A DNA stretch of 64,000 bases, taken from NCBI GenBank assembly GCA_024516155.1, contig JAJJXM010000053.1, positions 186,001 through 250,000 on the forward strand, given 5' to 3'. This stretch comes from Pyronema omphalodes (Eukaryota; Ascomycota; Pezizomycetes; Pezizales; Pyronemataceae). Shown here in pieces: positions 41,222 to 51,548 of the stretch. Both the position numbers and the translations under genes were made by a program. How positions within the stretch are numbered: the stretch's first letter is position 1; the number at the start of each line of letters is the position of its first letter. The notes under the pieces were generated by a model. It worked only from the letters and a program-made list of their open reading frames with translations. It had not been told where the DNA came from and searched no databases.

Positions 41222-41640
41222 GATCAAGATACGTTAGGTTATCTCAGGTGGCAGTGTTATTCATTACCCAGAACAGGGGATTGAGTACGACCGATAAAGC
41301 GAGGCGGGATCAAGATGCGACATTTAGGAACGGCTTGGATTCTAGGAATTTTACTAGCGGAAATGCAGTTATTATGTTGGATGTACGCGGGGTGTTTGTG
41401 GATGGGAATTCCACCGGATGTGTGGCGAGGGGAAGGAATGGGTGGATGTAGATGATGGAGGATTTTGTTTAAACCATGGGTGGAATGGAGGTGTAATATA
41501 GATGTGTATATATGATTGTACTTTTTGGCGTGTGCCGAAGGGAGAAGGAGGTAATAAAGAATGTCAATACCGAGGTACAGGGGAACTAGGAATACTTGTC
41601 AAATAGTCCTTCGAGTGATGTCCTATGATCAGTGTAAACC
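41222..41640 (+). pseudogene. Truncated copy of the EGF-gene 3' end
   Basis: The plus strand here aligns without gaps to the last 66 or so codons of the EGF-domain gene (minus strand, 22022-21830). Copy: AVLFITQNRGLSTTDKAR; parent: AVLFIAQNKGLSTADKAR. Similarity continues past the stop into the 3' flank: a shared TATATGATTGTACTTTTTGG, and CTTTCGAGTGATG (parent) against CCTTCGAGTGATG (copy). There is about 40 bases of extra sequence in the copy near 41555-41595. There is no start, EGF module or membrane segment, so it is a non-functional partial duplicate in inverted orientation some 19 kb away. Confidence 0.85.
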
Positions 41641-43232
41641 ACGTTCACTAACTGCCCAAAACAAAATTATTGGTTTTGAGCACGCTGATGTCGTGCTTTT
41701 AAAACTAGATTTGAATAAATTGAGGAAAAACAATATCAGCTAATGATGGCTGGTGCCTTTCTATGTCTATAATCACTACATATTACAGTCTTATCCCGCA
41801 AAGGAAGCGCTAAAAGTAATGTATAACTTTTGTAGAAATATCAACCGTCTAGAAAAAGACCAGCTACCAAAACCACCTACATGGGTAAAGATCCAGATCA
41901 AAGGAAGTAGGAAGCCAGGGGCGACATGATCTAGAGTATTCTTAGTATAAAATACCACTATCCACACCAATTAAATATCTCTAATTTTTCCCAACCACCC
42001 GATATCAAGCGCCCAATACCTTTTTTTTTTTCAAATTCAAGATACCAAGTGTTTTATCACTGATTATCAATCAATTACTCATGGGCTGTGCAAACATAGC
42101 AAACGAAATATCAACCGGAATCGCAAATCAAAGGTGACAACATCATAAGGAGGAGGGTTCTTCTCATCACATTGTTTTGGCCGGTAGCGAAATTATAATT
42201 CCTTTGAGTTTTCTAGGGTTGTGATAGTGGATACCTACCGGACCTACATGAACTCCGGTATACCCTGATGTTGTCAGAGATTTAGCTCTTGAAGCGCAGT
42301 TTAGACGTTGGAGAAACCCTTCACCACCATTTTAGTTCAGTCGCTCCTCCTTTAGACTAGTGTCGCTATCGCTATTGTACTTATCTACGCCTCCTGCTAT
42401 TGCGGGGGGTAGACTGTTGTTATTTCTTCCTATCCTTTATATGTATTCAGTCTCCATTTCTTCGTAATCATAGGAATATTGCCATGTATGCTAGCATGCA
42501 AAAAATCTCGATTAAATTGTGGTTGAATTTCCGCTTGGCTAGCATTTGCTTTGCTACCTGACCTGCTCTGGCCTTCCACATCAACACCAATTCTACGAAC
42601 TTGTATCTCTTTTGTGGCCGTTATATCTCGGTTCTCGTATTGATTCTCATAGCAACAATATTCCCCATTCAATGTTGAATATCAATTGAAGGTGAAGGAT
42701 CAATTGGGTGGTGCGCAATCGTATCAGGCAATATTCCAATTCTGAGTCGTATTTCTCCGATTGAATGAAGAAAAAGCAGCTCTATTAGACACGAAAAGGA
42801 CTGTCTAGACCAGGCTGTAATTATATGTATTTACCCTAAAGACAGCCAAGAGCATTCGGAGGAAAAATTTCAGAAGTGTACCCATTGGTACATAGACGCG
42901 ATGATTGATTCATCCTTGTATGTACGCGCCGCGTCGCTGTTGGCTCGCGGCAACCAAGTGATTTCTAAGAATCACGTGGATACGCATGTTTACCCTCCCT
43001 CGTGTTGCCGTGTGTTTATTTTCGTCTAATTCTCGGTGTAACAAAAACATTACACATCAACAAACCCACCTGAAACCTTCGTTAACCCAGCAAAAATCGT
43101 AGACTCGGCCACCCCGGCAGTTGTTTTCACCCCTTCATTCGTTACACGGAAGGGTAAACTGGGCACTAACCGTACGTTCCCTCAATTGCTGCCTTCCAGC
43201 TAATCCTCTCTCTAACCCATTGCCGCTGGTAG
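41641..43232. other. Spacer upstream of the Fin1-like gene
   Basis: No gene supported. A frame at 42430-42672 (minus) has no ATG near its start and no motif. At the right end, GTACGT at 43172, a branch-like TCTAAC at 43211-43216 and TAG at 43230-43232 suggest a 61-nt leader intron ending directly before the ATG. Confidence 0.5.
43172..43232 (+). other. Possible 5'-UTR intron before the Fin1-like gene
   Basis: Consensus donor GTACGT, branch-like TCTAAC and acceptor GGTAG, whose AG directly abuts the ATG at 43233. No ATG is found in the 150 bases upstream, so it would be an untranslated-leader intron. Confidence 0.45.
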
Positions 43233-45506
43233 ATGAGCACTCCCTTGTCCCCTCTTTCAGCAAACAGCAATAAGCTGCCGGTTTCTCCTACACCAGATTC
43301 TAAACCAGATATCGCACTCGTTACCCCGAATTCTCCTTCCAATCTTACACAACAGACACCAATCTCACCAATGACCTCTGTGAAGAAGCCGACTCCCACC
43401 AACAGCCCTTCCAGAAACAACATCACCCCTCAGAAAGTCGCACCCTCATCACCTTTTGTGGACTTTTCCCCGATTGCACAGCCTGCACGAGGCTCGCGGA
43501 CAAGCTCCCCGGTGAAACTTAACTCTTCAAGCAAGCTCTCTTTTGACGATAACTTTGACCCATTCGACGAGGAGATTGAGCACAGCGTCAGCTCCAACTT
43601 TTCAGAAGTTACAACTACAGTCTACAACGCCGTTCAAAACACGACACAGGGATTGGATCAAATGCTTCAGGAGAACATTCGTGCTACTGTAAAGAGCCCT
43701 GCCAAGGTATGCATATTCTGTCGAGTTTCCGGCGCGTTCTTACCGGCGAGATAGGCGCCTCAGACACCGAGTCGACGATCACCAACCAAGACTCCCGTGA
43801 CAGCGCGAATTTACGCAACTCCTTCAGCTTCGTCTGCCCGCAATAAGACGCCAGGCAGCACAACCCCGACTGCTAGGAAGCCTGCTACTTCCACCGCGCG
43901 CAAGAACTCCATTGGCTCTAATGCCTTACTCTCGTCCCCTCGTTCTCCCATTAACGACGCCGATAAGACTCAGAACCTACTCCTAGACTTTACTACTCAA
44001 TTCGATGTTGCGTCGCGCCAAAACAAGACCCCCGGCCACCGCCGAATACAATCCGCCTCTCCTAAAAAGAGCTCAACAAAGACCGCTCTCCCACCTGCTA
44101 CCCCCACCGAAACCCGTTTCTTCAACCTTCTAGACTTCACTCCTGGTCCCACCCAGACCCCGCGATCAATTCCTTCAATTACCCCCCGCGAGGTTGAGGA
44201 GCTCAAAGCCGATTTCAACTCTCAAATTAGTACTCTCAAAGCACAGCTTGGAGGGCGTGAAGTAGAGGTCGACACCCTCCGTAAAGCCGTTGCCGAGACA
44301 GAGGCACGTTGTGCAGAGCTATCTCACATGTTACAAGAAGCTGGAGAGCGATTCGAAAACGAGCGGAACGAATGGAACAAGATTAAGGAAGAGCTTAAGG
44401 AGCTATTCGAAGCCGAGAAGGCGGAAAAGAACTCCATCTCCTCTCTCCTCCAAGCTAAAGAACAAACCGTAGAAGAACTCCACACAGAACTGGAATCTGT
44501 AGGCGCTGAAGTCGGAAATCTTAAGAAGCGTCTACGTGACCAGGAGGATGAGCTGGAACGCACTAAGGAGGAGGTTAAGCGCGTCCGTACTGAGGTTGTG
44601 CCAGTTCCGGCTGCTCCAGCGGTGCCTCTGCCGGCGGGTGCAATTTCGGAGGAGGATGCGGCGAGGAAAACTGCGGAGGAGGTGGAAAGAGTGGCAAGGG
44701 AATTGCATACGCTGTACAAGGCGAAGCATGAACAGAAGGTTGCGGCATTGAAGAAGTCTTACGAAGGACGATGGGAGAAGAAGGTTTCTAGCTTGGAGCA
44801 GCAGGTTGCACAGCTTACTAAGAAGAATGAGGAGCTTGTAGCTAAGCTGGCGGACAAGTCATCAGACGATAAGCACGAAGAGTTTGGAGAGGTGAAGCTC
44901 AGCTCCGGAGGGGCGGAGGAAGATTTGCGAAGGGAGGTCCAGAAGCTTCAGGAGGAGCTGCGGAACGAACAGGAGGAGAAAATGGGTATCTTGGGCTTGG
45001 CCGAGGAGCTTATTGCAATCCAGGCAAATCTGGAGAAGAGAAGAGAGGAGGAGCGGCGGAGCCAGACACCAAAGGCAACTGAAAGACCTGAGCGATCAAC
45101 CGAAAGACCAGTGGAGAAGCCTATTCAAAAGTCGACTGTTGCTGAACCCATGGATGTCGATATGGACTCACCAATTGACAAGGCTGCGGATGCCCTTTTG
45201 GACGAGCCTATGGAGACCCCAGAGGAGAAGCCTGCTGAAACACCTGCCGAAAAACCCGTTGATACACCAATCGAAAAGCCTGCAGTTAAGCCCGTCGAGA
45301 AGTTGGTGCCAAAATTAACAGCGAGACCAACTTCCAGACCACCGGTGAAGCCAGCAGCTGCAGCAGGAGCAACGGGAGAGAAGAAACTTGCCGCTCCAAG
45401 ACCTGCTCTTCGTGGCGAGATTGCCAAAATGCGAGCCCTTAAGATGCGCGAGCTGGCAGCCGCAAAAGAAAACGCTGGAGATGATGCGACAAGTTTTGTG
45501 GTTTAG
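43233..45506 (+). CDS. Coiled-coil protein, Fin1/KAP-like
   Basis: A 741-residue protein, probably cytoskeletal or spindle-associated. Exons 43233-43706 and 43755-45506 flank a 48-nt intron (GTATGC...GATAG, phase 0). The first 300 residues are Ser/Thr/Pro-rich with many SP/TP sites (SPVKL, TPGHRR, SPRSP) that look like CDK targets. About 303-590 is a long Glu/Lys coiled coil. It contains ARELHTLYKAKHEQKVAALK and SYEGRWEKKV, which resemble fungal proteins annotated as Fin1 or kinetoplast-associated protein; this family assignment is from memory. The C-terminus has degenerate PVEKP/ETPAEKP repeats (600-690) and ends in a basic, helical segment (RGEIAKMRALKMRELAAAKE). Spindle function is inferred. 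Confidence 0.75.
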
Positions 45507-46111
45507 GCATGGATAAAAATCGAAATCGGGAAGGATATAAGGATGGTTCATGAATATCTGTTTTGTGCGCTTATGGTGGAGATGACCGGTTGTATTAACC
45601 GTTGTTTATAACGACAATTAAGTTTCTTGGGATTGGGTTTGTCTAGGGATGGAATTAAGAAAGGAATAAGGGAAATTTAAGGAGTTGAGCATGAGTTGAA
45701 TATTGGAATTTGCGGAGTCGGGATAAGATACCAAGGGATTATTGAATTCTATACAGACGTTCAAAAAACAGGCGTCTGATTTGTTTGTTAGGAACCTTGC
45801 ACAATACGTAACTTTAGGATACCGAAGTTGTTGGGTGCTTTTGGGCGTTTTGTTTTGTTTTTTTATTTTTATTTTTTTATTTTCTATGCAAATTTTACTG
45901 TTCACCACCCACCACCAAAACCTGTAGTCCAAAATTCCAAGTCTGTGCTTCTGAGTAAAGTTCCAACCCTAAAATCCCGCCTTAAATTCTCCGATCCGAT
46001 CACGTCGCGTCCGCCGCAGCTCCGATTACGCGCGGAGTCGCAGACTAAAACATCCAGCCTATCTATCCTTACCCCCCACTAACCCCACCCCACCACCACC
46101 TCACCACCGCA
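45507..46111. other. Short spacer between Fin1-like and TPR genes
   Basis: Contains the 3' flank of the Fin1-like gene and the promoter of the TPR gene, with a T-rich run at 45845-45895. No gene is seen. Confidence 0.6.
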
Positions 46112-47278
46112 ATGTCATTCCTCTTCCGCACACTACGCATTGCGCGCACCACACCCCTCATCACCCCATTCCCTCTCGCCTCCAAACCAACCCACCAAAC
46201 CCGCCGCCATGCATCCTGGCTGCGAACCCACATCCGTACCCGTCTCGCCGACCCGGACTTCATGCCCGAACTCTGGCGCCAATACCGTCGTCTAATGATC
46301 TACATGCTCCTCCTGAACGGATCCCTTGCCGGTGGACAACTTCTTCTACATGCATGGGAACAGAGACGGATTGAACTTGAAAATCCTACCCCGGAATCTT
46401 GGCCTCAGATGGCGCGTTATTATCTTCGACTTTCTAGGGAGAGGAATCCTTACTTTTATTTTGGTGATGATAAGGGGATTGATAAAACCTTGGAATTCCT
46501 GGATTGGTGTATCGAGGAGCTGGAAAAGATCCCGGGAGGGGCTAAAGATGGAATCGCAGAGGTTAGGAAGGAACGTGGAAGGGTACTGGAGAAAATGGGG
46601 TTTTGGGATCAGGCGGAAAAGGAGTATGAAATCGCTATGAATGCTGGAGGGAAAGGTGCTAGTTTTGCGTCGAATCGATTGGCGAAGATTAGGGAGTGGA
46701 AGGGGGATGTGGACGGGGCTGAGGAAGCGTTGATGGTGGCGTTGAAGGAAGCGGATAAGGAGAATATGGTGGATGCGATGTTTGAACTAGGTGTCTTTAA
46801 GGCTAGACATGGAAGAATTGCGGAGGGACTGCAGATGGTTACGGAGGTGCTGGCTATGAGAAGGGCACTTGAGAAGGAGGTTATTGATCCGAAGAGATGG
46901 ACGCCTTCTCCGGGTGATCCTTGTAAGATTGCGGCTACGGAAGCGGTGGTGGGAGAGCTGCTGTTTGCGTTGGGAAAGAAGGAGGAGGGTGTTCAGTGGT
47001 CTGAAAGTGCGTTTGAGAATGGCTGGAAAATGGCGGATTTTAGAACAAAGTGCAGGGACTGTGCGTTGGTTACCGCGGATAATTTGATCAAGATGGGAGA
47101 GATCTTGGAGAAGGATGCGGAGAAGATGAAGAAGGGTTGGTTTAGTGGGGATAAGAAGAAGAAGGAATTGTTGGCGGAAGCTCAGAGGTTGAAGACTGAG
47201 TATGATGACAGGAAGTTTGAGCTCGAGGCAATTAAGGTAGTTAGAGATGCCGAGTTTGAGAAGAATATGGAGAACTAA
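46112..47278 (+). CDS. Probable mitochondrial TPR-like protein
   Basis: Intronless, 388 residues. The N-terminus (MSFLFRTLRIARTTPLI) is rich in Arg, Ser and Thr and lacks acidic residues for 40 residues, as in a mitochondrial presequence. A hydrophobic segment at about 61-80 (LMIYMLLLNGSLAGGQLLLH) could anchor it in the inner membrane. The remainder is alpha-helical with TPR-like pairs: VLEKMGFWDQAEKEYEIAMN, LAKIREWKGDVDGAEEALMV and LGVFKARHGRIAEGLQMV. The C-terminus is charged and helical. Layout (presequence, one membrane segment, TPRs) is like Mgr3, the i-AAA protease adaptor, but I cannot establish that homology by eye. Confidence 0.85.
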   Translation: MSFLFRTLRIARTTPLITPFPLASKPTHQTRRHASWLRTHIRTRLADPDFMPELWRQYRRLMIYMLLLNGSLAGGQLLLHAWEQRRIELENPTPESWPQMARYYLRLSRERNPYFYFGDDKGIDKTLEFLDWCIEELEKIPGGAKDGIAEVRKERGRVLEKMGFWDQAEKEYEIAMNAGGKGASFASNRLAKIREWKGDVDGAEEALMVALKEADKENMVDAMFELGVFKARHGRIAEGLQMVTEVLAMRRALEKEVIDPKRWTPSPGDPCKIAATEAVVGELLFALGKKEEGVQWSESAFENGWKMADFRTKCRDCALVTADNLIKMGEILEKDAEKMKKGWFSGDKKKKELLAEAQRLKTEYDDRKFELEAIKVVRDAEFEKNMEN

Positions 47279-48624
47279 TGACGGTTGACAAATATGCCAA
47301 CACCACTCATGGCCGGGCATTTAGGGATAGAATAAGCTGTATATAAAATTACCACTGTACATTACTTCGGGAAAGGAAATAAAATTCATCTGTCTGTTAG
47401 ATTGTGTGTATCTTTGCGTATCTTAATGGCCATAAACCATGGAACAATAGTCGATGGAACTTCCTGTCAAACTTCAGAAGGTCAATGTCTTAGCTAAGCG
47501 CTCATAAACGGAGATTTGTGCGCCCGCCTGAAGTATCCGCCGCGCTAAACTGCGGGCACTTATGTTCCTCCTTGAAAAAAATAATTCTTCGTTAATAGAA
47601 ATCAATCTGAAGAAAAGATGAGCGTGCAGTCAGGTATTAAAAATAGACGTTCTTAGAATGCCAAGAATACCAAGACTTTGTATGACATCACATTTGATCC
47701 TTCGATTGGCTACACGTACTGACTAAGCCTGAACGATGGTGAAGGATGGCGTTGGCGTTGCAAGCGAGAAAATACCTCCCAATCACGTGGTACTCGTGAG
47801 TCGTGCTTAAATGTGGTACAGTCGAACCTCTCCATAAGAGTACACTGGGACCAGAGTGGTGTACCCTTATGTGGTGGATACCTCACGAGACAGATAGACT
47901 TGGCACCACACAAAAACCCTCGGGGACCGCAGCTGGTACCCTCCTATAGAGGTTATTCTCCATAATCAGTACTCTTATAAAGAGCCCGACTGTAGTTAGC
48001 GCTCACCACCCTCGGTCTAGACATCATGACCTACTAGGATGTTCAGGTATCACCCGTCATAGATATACATGGGGAACTTGAATGTATATATACATATCTA
48101 TGACATTGGAAATCAGAATGAACTTTCTGCCAGTATACTTATGTTTTACTTGTTAAAGTTCAGCTTTACATAAATTTACATAAATTTGCAGAGCTTCGCA
48201 GGGTTTCGCCGAGATTCACACAGCTGCAGAATCCCAAATCACAAAAAAGCGAAGAAATGCGCCTAGACTTCCACGTACATACTATCCCGCGGGTTGAGTT
48301 GTTGCTAAATCCCACTGATGATTTCGTTGGATTTCTATAAAAACTCTGAAAGCCGATCTTTTAATTGAGTAACCACACGGTTCCCACATCGTTCTTCCCC
48401 TCCTTCCTGCTCTGCTTTCCCCTCCCGCTTCTCCCCTCTCCGCTTTGCCCTTCTCCGCCCCTCCGCCCCTCCGCCTCTCCGCCTCTCCCCCGACCACCGC
48501 CACCGCCACCGCCGCTTAATTAACGAGCGCGTCCGCGCGTTCCATCCTCACGTATCACGAGATCCCTCTTCCTCGGGACTACATACTCCAGCCTTACCCC
48601 ACCCCCCACCCCCCTGCAGCAAAC
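47279..48624. other. Spacer containing a MITE
   Basis: No gene is seen. The notable content is the MITE at 47819-47992. A pyrimidine-rich tract at 48390-48520 with CCGCCCCT-type repeats probably belongs to the promoter of the downstream gene. Confidence 0.6.
47819..47992. mobile_element. MITE, pogo/Tc1-mariner-like ends
   Basis: A 174-bp element with terminal inverted repeats of about 24 bp: left end CAGTCGAACCTCTCCATAAG, right end (reverse complement) CAGTCGGGCTCTTTATAAGA. Both are followed by AGTAC in alignment. It is flanked by TA on both sides, the usual target duplication of Tc1/mariner/pogo elements. It has no transposase, so it is non-autonomous. The CAGTCGAACCTCT-type terminus and an internal GGGACC are typical of pogo-like families. 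Confidence 0.8.
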
Positions 48625-49728
48625 ATGTTCGAATACGAATTCGATCTCCTCGACAACCCACGGAGTCCCCCCTCACCACGCCGCAGCGAATGGTACACAC
48701 CCGAAGAAGACAATTTCTACCCACCCTTAGAATACACACATGAAGACATTTACGGGGAGCGAATGCCTGATCCCATGAAAGTGATGGTACAACACTGGTC
48801 ACTTGGAGCGTTTGCACGGTCTTGGGAGGCTCATCAGAACCGGAAAACTAGTTACTTTAATGCTGGACCTCCTATGGAAGATCCCGAATGTCCGGTTTGT
48901 GAAACTCAGTATCAGTTAACGGGAAGCTTGTATTGGCATATTCAAATGAATCATCCTTGGTATGATGTTTATGGGGATGATTTGGATTTTTATGGTTGGT
49001 TACAAAGAGGGGGTGTAAGGGCTAAGACGAAAAGGGATCATTGTAGACCCAGACAAACGATCTTTAATGCCGGGTTTGGTCCGAGTTGGAGAAATGCTTG
49101 GGATGAGAATGGTTGGGATAGAGGCTTCCATTTACCGGGTTATATGTGTCGGAATCTTAGAGATGTTATGAAGACGGAATGGGAGGATAGATTGATTACG
49201 ATGAAGGGGATTAAACCGAAACCTGTCAACACCAGTCACATCGTCGCTAAACCGGGAAAACAACTAACAAAGAAACAACAAGCCGAAAAAGAGGAGTATA
49301 TAAGAAACAACTGGGATATCCATGGTCATAACCCAATACCGGCTTTATACACCCGAGGAGCTTGTGCAAGATGGAAAGAGGCTCATGATCATGGTTCCGA
49401 TTATTTTAAACATGTTTCAAATAATGAAAGAGATGGATACTACCTCGATAAGAAGGATTATCTTTGCCCGGTTTGTGATAGGGTTTATCCTTGGACTGAT
49501 AGAGAACGTTGGTATTGGCATATGCAGTCCCAACATCCTTGGTATGATCTTTATGGCGGCGATTTGACGAAGAAGGAGTTTTTGGCTTTGCCTAAGAATG
49601 CTCCTAAGCCGGTTGTCAATCACAGAAGACAGATGCCTACCAATGGAATGGATCTTTACGTCTATCAGCAGGGAAAGAAGAGGAAAGCAAGTATGATGGA
49701 GCAGGGATTATGGGTTACTGGCATGTAA
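48625..49728 (+). CDS. Protein with two duplicated C2H2-like units
   Basis: Intronless, 367 residues, unknown function. It contains two copies of the same arrangement about 192 residues apart. Each has a GAxAR-W-EAH segment (GAFARSWEAH at 61; GACARWKEAH at 245) with an aromatic YF just after. About 20-30 residues later comes a zinc-finger-like unit: CPVC...HIQMNHPWYDVYG (Cys 89, 92; His 105, 110) and CPVC...HMQSQHPWYDLYG (Cys 281, 284; His 299, 304). The spacing is C-x2-C-x12/14-H-x4-H, close to classical C2H2. The invariant HPWYDxYG after the last His is not a normal C2H2 linker. Basic stretches at 135-143 and 211-222 and near the C-terminus (GKKRKA) could bind nucleic acid or target the nucleus. 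I recognise no named family. Confidence 0.85.
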   Translation: MFEYEFDLLDNPRSPPSPRRSEWYTPEEDNFYPPLEYTHEDIYGERMPDPMKVMVQHWSLGAFARSWEAHQNRKTSYFNAGPPMEDPECPVCETQYQLTGSLYWHIQMNHPWYDVYGDDLDFYGWLQRGGVRAKTKRDHCRPRQTIFNAGFGPSWRNAWDENGWDRGFHLPGYMCRNLRDVMKTEWEDRLITMKGIKPKPVNTSHIVAKPGKQLTKKQQAEKEEYIRNNWDIHGHNPIPALYTRGACARWKEAHDHGSDYFKHVSNNERDGYYLDKKDYLCPVCDRVYPWTDRERWYWHMQSQHPWYDLYGGDLTKKEFLALPKNAPKPVVNHRRQMPTNGMDLYVYQQGKKRKASMMEQGLWVTGM

Positions 49729-50262
49729 AATTGTAAAATTGTTTTTGACATATTGTTTGTTTTTGGCAATTTCTATCTTTATGAAGTATTTGTCCCGCAC
49801 ACAGAAATAAGTGTAAATAGAAAAGTTCTGGTAATGTTTTTTTGTTTTGGTATCGTTTGTTTCTTCGTTTCTTCAATCGATCTAGTTTCTATTATTATTT
49901 ACAATTCATTTTCTTCTTGCTAATCAAACGCATACATTCTTCTTCTACAAAACATTTATTGATTCGCTTATACAGTAATCAACCGACCCAAACCAATCTC
50001 CAATAACGATGTTAGGTCCTGACTACAGTAGTATAACCCCTTACATCATAGTTTAAAGCTATCCCCACAAGATCCCATCAGCGCATCAAGGCGATGACTC
50101 TAACCTACCAAGATCGAGACATCATCATAACACATCACCATAAAAAAAAACATCAATCAACATTCAGCCCCCTTTTTTCCCAAAAAATAACTTCACCCAA
50201 GGGCAACAAAAAATAATTGATACCAGGGTATATTAGTAACAGATACGCATAGGTATATTTCT

Positions 50263-50352
50263 GTATTCTGTATTCTGTATTCTGTATTCTGTATTCTGTA
50301 TTCTGTATTCTGTATTCTATATTCCATATTCCATATTCCATATTCTATATTC
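50263..50352. repeat. 7-base minisatellite (ATTCTGT / ATTCCAT)
   Basis: About eight copies of ATTCTGT followed by several of ATTCCAT/ATTCTAT, two variants of one 7-base unit amplified in blocks. Confidence 0.9.
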
Positions 50353-51318
50353 CATATTCTATATACAATTCCTATATAATTTTTCAATTTTCACTTCAAG
50401 TTCCATATCCACCCCTCCCCAACCCCTACCTCCATCATTTTCATACATATACCTACATAAACGAGTGATATACCATGTTACCCACAAAAATAACATCCAT
50501 AAATATCGACTATTGTTTTTATTTTTTTTTTCCCATCGAAAAATAGTTTCTAGATGTTAAATATCCCTAGATAGATAGCTAGATAACATAGGTTTATGCA
50601 TATCTTTCTCATCCACCTCACTCCCACCCCACCCCACTCCCACCCCATCACCACTGCACCCCATCACCACCCCAGTCACCACCCCATCACCACCCCAGTC
50701 ACCACCCCATCACCCGAGTCACACCAGCAAAAGCACATCACAAAAAGCACAACAGAACACATCAAAAGGGCCTAAAAATTTAATATTCTTTGTGTGTCTC
50801 CATTTCCATTGCTCCCTCCCCCGTTCCCCTCACCCCACCCCCTTCCCACCCCTCACCCTCTCCCCTCTCCCCCCCTTCCTCCCACCCACCCACCCACACC
50901 CCAGCCCGCCCAACCCGCCCAACACACCCACCCACCCCCCTTAGCAACAAGCAAAAAAAAAAAAAAAAAGAAAACGAAACCCAAGCATAGGATATAAAAG
51001 CACCCAACTCCCGCGTAACTAACTAACTAACTAACTAACTAACTTTCAAAAACAAAAAGCAACAAACAGCAACAATAACGGCACTAACTGCAAGAAAAAA
51101 GACAATGAAAGCACCAACTGCAAGAAACTGACAAGAACAAAAAAAAAAGGAAAAAAGAAAACAAAAAAAATACCGCCAAATGCACTCTAACAAAAAAACC
51201 GGAAACGACAATGGAGGGAATAAAAAAAACGGCAAAAAAAAGGATGGAAAAAAAAAGACATTATCAATTACCACGGTGTAACATAAACCCCTGCGACGTT
51301 TAACCTTCATAATCTCCG

Positions 51319-51338
51319 CCCCCCCCCCCCCCCCCCCC
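51319..51338. repeat. Poly-C run, 20 bases
   Basis: Uninterrupted run of 20 C, about 200 bases from the KOG1 stop. Confidence 0.95.
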
Positions 51339-51548
51339 TTCTCCATCTGCGATCTTCAATCCCCGTTCTTCGTTTGATATATCCTCCACTTTCTTCCTAT
51401 CCATCTCCCATACTTCACGGACCTTTCTGAGCCTTCACATGCTAGTCTTAATAAATCTCCCTCCTCAAACCCCTACTCCCCTCCCACATCCCTACTCCCA
51501 ACCGCCATCACTCTTCTTCTCATCCTGCCCAAACCAGCTGGCGACATC

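Larger units (their letters stand above)
49729..51548. other. Convergent spacer between the finger gene and KOG1
   Basis: 3'-to-3' spacer, almost entirely simple sequence: a 7-base array at 50263-50350, CACCCCAT-type repeats at 50610-50715, C-rich and A-rich tracts, (AACT)n at 51016-51044 and a poly-C20 run at 51319-51338. No gene is seen. Confidence 0.7.

Noticed and set aside
42430..42672. 80-codon minus-strand frame
   Set aside because: Opens with TTG, has no ATG until near its end, no recognisable motif and no splice partner.
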